Assembly (NCBI GenBank): GCA_029207755.1 | Contig: JARCOQ010000002.1 | Coordinates: 57,577,172 to 57,641,171, forward strand | Direction of reading: 5' to 3' | Length of the DNA: 64,000 bases | Source of the DNA: Chamaea fasciata | Taxonomy: Eukaryota > Chordata > Aves > Passeriformes > Sylviidae | Shown: one piece after another, positions 60,227 through 64,000 of the stretch | Layout of the letters: each line of letters starts with the position of its first letter | Numbering within the stretch: the stretch's first letter is position 1 | The notes under the pieces: model-generated | What the model was told of the DNA's origin: nothing | The model's input: the letters and a program-made list of their open reading frames with translations, nothing else | Database searches by the model: none | Program-made: the position numbers and the translations under genes

Positions 60227-62040
60227 TTATGTGTCATTGAAGAAATTTGAAACCACTTCTTCAATACAGTGTATGAATACAAATGAAATTATTTCCAATT
60301 TTAATATTCACTTTGGAGTTGCTCCGAAAAAGGTCAGATGGTGGATGAAGAGTGAAATTTTGGTCTGACCATAAGATTACATCTGTGCTGAGTCAGCACA
60401 GTATAGGTGATAGCCAATGGTTAGACGCTGTAACATATAATGTATCTGCAAACAAACTGATTATTGAGAACAGTGTTCGAGCTAACTCCCTGGCTGTGGT
60501 TGGGCATTGTTTAGGATGAACTGACTTCACAGAGGACAGAGCTGCTCTAAGGACTAAAAGAAGGGTAACTGCAGTGCTAATGCTTGGGCCCCTACTCTGG
60601 CTTGGGTGATTTTACTGCAAGCCAGCACAGTGTAAAAGTAATGAGAGTATTCAATGTAAGAAAAGGAAAATATACAAGTTATTGAAAGTCCAGCTAAAGA
60701 ACTTTGTGTTTAGCAATGCCTGCGCTAAACTGAACCTCTTCAGCTGACCTTTATTTATATCTTGGAGGCTTTTTGCCTGTGTTTTAAACAAAGAGATAAT
60801 TTATCCAGGAGGCAAGATGGCATTTCAGTTTCTTTAGAAAATAATAGATCACTAGAAAAAGAGAGAAAACATCATCTGGTTTTGCTCCATTTTTTTAAGC
60901 AGGGTGCTTTAGAAACCTTATCTTAGTAAAACAAATAACCTTCTCCTTCAGCTGTGAACAATAGCAACAAAAAGACTTCTACCACAGTCTTAAAATCTGC
61001 AGATTAAAAATCCCGTTTATAGTCATAGAAAAAAATTGTAAAGCTTGAGGAGATGCAATGACTGAAGCTCCAGCCCTTAGTGAATTATGATAAAAATGGG
61101 ACTGTCCCAGTGTCCACCTTTAATTGTTGTTCATTAGCCTGAAAATGCCACATAAATGTGAAAGATCCAGTTACTGGATTAACTATGTGTGTTTGATAAA
61201 AGATGCATCAATCATTACTAGTTTCAAGTTGTTTCCATAAGAGGTCTTAAAAGGGAAACACAGGTCTGTGTTTGTGCTGGAGATGGAAGCCAGTAAAGAC
61301 TCTACTGCTGTTGAGCTGGCTGCAGAACTGTCAGCCCTGGCTTTTGCTCCATCTTTCTGGAAGTCTGTGTGTTTGCTTTGTGACAGAAAAGGATGGGGTA
61401 ATTGTTGTTAAGAGGCAAAAAGGTAAAAGAGCATACAAGTTTTGCTTATGCTGTTCAATTTCTATTCTATCTTTTCCCCTTTGTTTTTAAATTAATTTTT
61501 TCTTTGTGCGCCTTTACCAGTTTCACATGCTCGCTTTCCTCCAGTCTTGTTTACCTGTGGAAAATGAATAATAAATTTTACCATAAGAAATGCTTCACTA
61601 ATTCCCTTGAAGGTCAAAAAGCTAGAGACAATGTTGCCACTGAGCTCTAGCACTGAAGAATATCTAAGCCATCAACTTGGAAGATATTCAGAGGCAGTCA
61701 TTCAATCATTTGCCATATTGCATAAAATGCAAGGAGAGTGAAAATTTCAAGTAACTGCTATAATTTTTTTTTCCACTTTGATTGCAAGTTCAGGACCAAC
61801 AAAATTTCCAGCCAAAGTTTCAAAGACTATTTTTATAGCTCCTCCAAAGGCAAGAGGTACTGAATATGTTCTGTGCCAGCTTATGTCATGAAAGTATTCA
61901 GGAAGGACTATTCGTGAAGTCCTTCTCTTGAATATTGTGGACTCAAAACACCTTAGAGGGGGAGCAGATTTAACTTGAGTCTATGTCATCCTGGTCAAAC
62001 TCCTAAACTGCAAGATAACATCTTTTTCAAAGATTTAAAA
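60227..62040. other. Single-copy sequence, partly less AT-rich
   Basis: No gene or repeat family is recognised. 60380-60640 and 61260-61400 have higher GC than the rest but no domain-bearing frame. Confidence 0.4.
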
Positions 62041-62131
62041 AAAATGTTCTCTTTTTTTCACTTTTTTTTTTTTGGAGGGCAGTTGGGGGGTTGGGGTTTT
62101 TGTTTGTTTGTTTGTTTGTTTGTTTGTTTTT
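62041..62131. repeat. T-rich tract and TTTG microsatellite
   Basis: T-rich runs and G-rich GGGGGGTTGGGG lead into about eight TTTG units at 62099-62131. Confidence 0.9.
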
Positions 62132-62218
62132 AAATTTAATGGACTCCTTGAGGCAGTAATCAAATTCCCCCTGTTTGTCCCAAAAACTCTTTCATGAAAT
62201 CAAAGTGAAACATCCTGA

Positions 62219-62223
62219 AAGTC
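62219..62223. repeat. Left target-site duplication AAGTC
   Basis: AAGTC precedes the TG of the LTR and equals 62745-62749. Confidence 0.8.
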
Positions 62224-62485
62224 TGTCCTAGGTTGCAGTGTAGGATGTGCCCAATGTATTCTATCACCATCTTCATGAGCTGTTGAAACCAGGTGGTTTC
62301 CCAGACCCCCTCCTTCTGGGCTGTATTCTGTTAATGGCCCCATCAGTTTCTTGCCGCATGACTCATAGGTAACTCCTTCCAGGAGCTATCTCTGTTTAAT
62401 GGGCTATCAAGGACCCACTGCATGACTCATCATTCCATTGTGAGATGATCCACCCAGGGGGATCAGCCAGGCATTCCCACCTGGA

Positions 62486-62491
62486 TATAAA
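62486..62491 (+). promoter_or_regulatory. TATA box of the LTR
   Basis: TATAAA in CTGGATATAAACTGGG, about 200 bp upstream of the polyadenylation signal. It would be the retroviral promoter core and could start a transcript rightward. Confidence 0.65.
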
Positions 62492-62687
62492 CTGGGATTT
62501 GGGACAGTATAGGCAGCCCTTACCCACTGGATTCCCAGAGGACAAGAGTTATTAGACTTTTCTACAGGATCACTGCTTCAGGAAGACCACCTCATCTGGA
62601 CTGCTTCCATCACCCTGCTCAGGCTGTATTCTGACTCTGTCAGTGGCCTTTTGTATTATTGGATTCATTTTACTTTTTTTTCTTCCT

Positions 62688-62693
62688 ATTAAA
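62688..62693 (+). promoter_or_regulatory. ATTAAA polyadenylation signal of the LTR
   Basis: ATTAAA in TTCCTATTAAAATG, about 50 bp before the LTR end. Confidence 0.6.
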
Positions 62694-62744
62694 ATGTATT
62701 TCTTACTTGGAGCCTCTTACTTGTTTTGCTTTCAAACCACTGCA

Positions 62745-62749
62745 AAGTC
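62745..62749. repeat. Right target-site duplication AAGTC
   Basis: Exact copy of the left duplication, immediately after the terminal CA. Confidence 0.8.
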
Positions 62750-63419
62750 CTACTTGGCTTGAGCCACATTCTTTGGAGTGGCTTGAGCAGTCTTAATTTC
62801 CCCACTTAGTTTTTAAAACCAGCACAATCTCTAATAGATACCTATTGTATTTTATTTTTAAATGCATTTGACATGAAATTCTTTTTTGTTTGCTTGCTTG
62901 TTTGTGGTTTTGAGTGGGGTTCAAGAGGGCTTTTGTTTGGTTGGGTTTTTGTTTTTTGGGCAGAAGAAACCTGCTTGGGTCAATTTACAACATTTGTGCC
63001 TGAATGACATTGATGTACAGAGAGATGTTCACATACCTAGCAGCATTATAATTGTTGTACCTTTCATTGGGACTCCATCAATCACTGACAGTTCTGCTTT
63101 TAAAGGTACATGGTCTGGAGAAATATAACAGGGGTTTTTCATCCATTTTGACAGCTATGTAACAGACAGCAAGATGTTATCTTTCAAAATCTGATTCTCT
63201 TATTTATAGCAATATGTTTCTGATTAACTCTACTTGCTTCTATGGAACTAAATAAATAATAAATTGTACCATCATAAGAAATACTGAAATTAAGATCACA
63301 GTGCATTTGACAACATTTACTACATAGTTGAAGGAAAAGAGCAATTATATGCTAGAACTTTTTAATTTTCATTTTTCAAATCACAAATTTGTGCAGCATT
63401 TAGGTTCAGCTTCCCAACA
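62750..63419. other. AT-rich single-copy sequence
   Basis: A T/G-rich patch lies at 62883-62960. No gene or repeat family is recognised. Confidence 0.4.
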
Positions 63420-63625
63420 GGAAGGAAGGAAGGAAGGAAGGAAGGAAGGAAGGAAGGAAGGAAGGAAGGAAGGAAGGAAGGAAGGAAGGAAGGAAGGAAG
63501 GAAGGAAGGAAGGAAGGAAGGAAGGAAGGAAGGAAGGAAGGAAGGAAGGAAGGAAGGAAGGAAGGAAGGAAGGAAGGAAGGAAGGAAGGAAGGAAGGAAG
63601 GAAGGAAGGAAGGAAGGAAGGAAGG
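63420..63625. repeat. Pure GGAA tetranucleotide array, about 51 units
   Basis: GAAG/GGAA units repeat without a single interruption for 206 bp, a polypurine strand opposite a polypyrimidine strand. Frames on either strand encode KEGR or LPSF repeats and are artefacts. Flanks CTTCCCAACAG and CCCAAACTCTCC are single-copy. Confidence 0.98.
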
Positions 63626-64000
63626 CCCAAACTCTCCTAATCAGGAATAAAATCCTCTTTATTCTCACCCCATTAACACTACACTGACTTTACCAAATAA
63701 TTCTGGCTTATACCAGAACAAAAGAACCAAATTAAATGCACCTCTAACTTTAAGTAATATTTGCATGTGTGTGTGCACATGTTGCACGTGTATGTATGAC
63801 TACAGAATCTCCAGACCATTTTTGTTCACTATTAAAAGAAATCTTGATATGTGGGCAGATATATATTTCCAGAGTTTTTTTATCATAATAATGAGACATT
63901 TGTGGTGTGATTCTTTATCTACTTGTAGAGCCACAAATATAATTTTGGAAAACCTCATAACTATACATTTTCTTTTCCAGGCACTCCCTTCCCCTCTGTC
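63626..64000. other. Unassigned sequence at the right edge
   Basis: AT-rich with a short GTGTGTGCACATG patch near 63765. Nothing is recognised. Confidence 0.4.

Larger units (their letters stand above)
62224..62744 (+). mobile_element. Solo LTR of a bird endogenous retrovirus (521 bp)
   Basis: It starts TGTCCTAGGTTGCAGTG and ends TTTCAAACCACTGCA, giving TG...CA ends flanked by an exact AAGTC duplication. U3 contains the duplicated-looking block GCATGACTCAT (62357 and 62421) within similar contexts. A TATA box (TATAAA at 62486) is followed by the words CCACTGGATTCCCAGAGGAC and CTACAGGATCACTGCTTC. ATTAAA at 62688 precedes a short U5. This is complete LTR anatomy in plus orientation. No internal viral genes remain, so it is a solo LTR from recombination. 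The right side beyond 62749 is ordinary sequence. Confidence 0.88.

Noticed and set aside
62745..62826. Extending the right-hand LTR to ACCAGCACA at 62826
   Set aside because: That end gives no target-site duplication, whereas ending at 62744 gives an exact AAGTC on both sides.
63328..63687. Open frames encoding KEGR or LPSF repeats
   Set aside because: They are translations of the GGAA microsatellite.
1..64000. CRISPR arrays, operons, phage or bacterial defence systems
   Set aside because: The window is vertebrate (CR1 and ERV LTRs). No spaced direct repeats with unique spacers and no bacterial gene organisation are present.

Overview
The window is an AT-rich stretch of a bird genome that looks like a gene desert or a very long intron. 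The avian call rests on repeats I recognise by eye. At least seven fragments of the CR1 LINE end in the avian CR1 3' terminus (a package like CCAACC...ATTCTGTGATTCTGTG). There are also several bird endogenous-retrovirus LTRs, including two of the class that begins TGTGCTGGTTTTGG and ends GGGGTTAAACCACAACA. The LTR types fit a songbird best, but that part is inference. I found no protein-coding gene I can defend, and no rRNA, tRNA, CRISPR or operon-like structure. Almost every open frame of 60-190 codons is chance, low-complexity sequence, or lies inside a repeat.

Layout. 1-1360 is mostly a long minus-strand CR1 broken by a TTTGG expansion. 1361-6785 is single-copy sequence with a GATA microsatellite and a less AT-rich segment (3180-4210). 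6786-7205 is an old minus-strand CR1 and 8336-8705 an old LTR fragment. 8706-19480 is plain AT-rich sequence with one short CR1 (16300-16482). 19484-21395 holds a cluster of direct and inverted copies of a unit of roughly 170-200 bp that I do not recognise. 21396-39284 is mostly single-copy sequence with short tandem duplications, a 50-base A tract, several perfect stem-loops and a small CR1 piece at 31286. 39285-40055 is a plus-strand CR1 that still encodes a readable reverse-transcriptase C-terminus. 40681-41500 is a solo LTR with an exact 5-bp target-site duplication. 47788-48512 and 48938-49459 are two further LTRs of different families. 51650-51822 is a CR1 3' end. 58634-60226 is a dense pile of CR1, LTR and CR1 sequence, with a short CR1 terminus in flipped orientation. 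62224-62744 is another solo LTR with an exact 5-bp target-site duplication, a TATA box and a polyadenylation signal. 63420-63625 is a pure GGAA array of about 51 units.

No genes work together here. The window records repeated retroelement insertion, LTR-LTR recombination to solo LTRs, and microsatellite growth. The item that most deserves follow-up is the direct/inverted repeat cluster at 19.5-21.4 kb. Next are the two solo LTRs with intact duplications and the 14-bp perfect stem-loop at 30969-31003. All family names come from recognition by eye, not from a database search.
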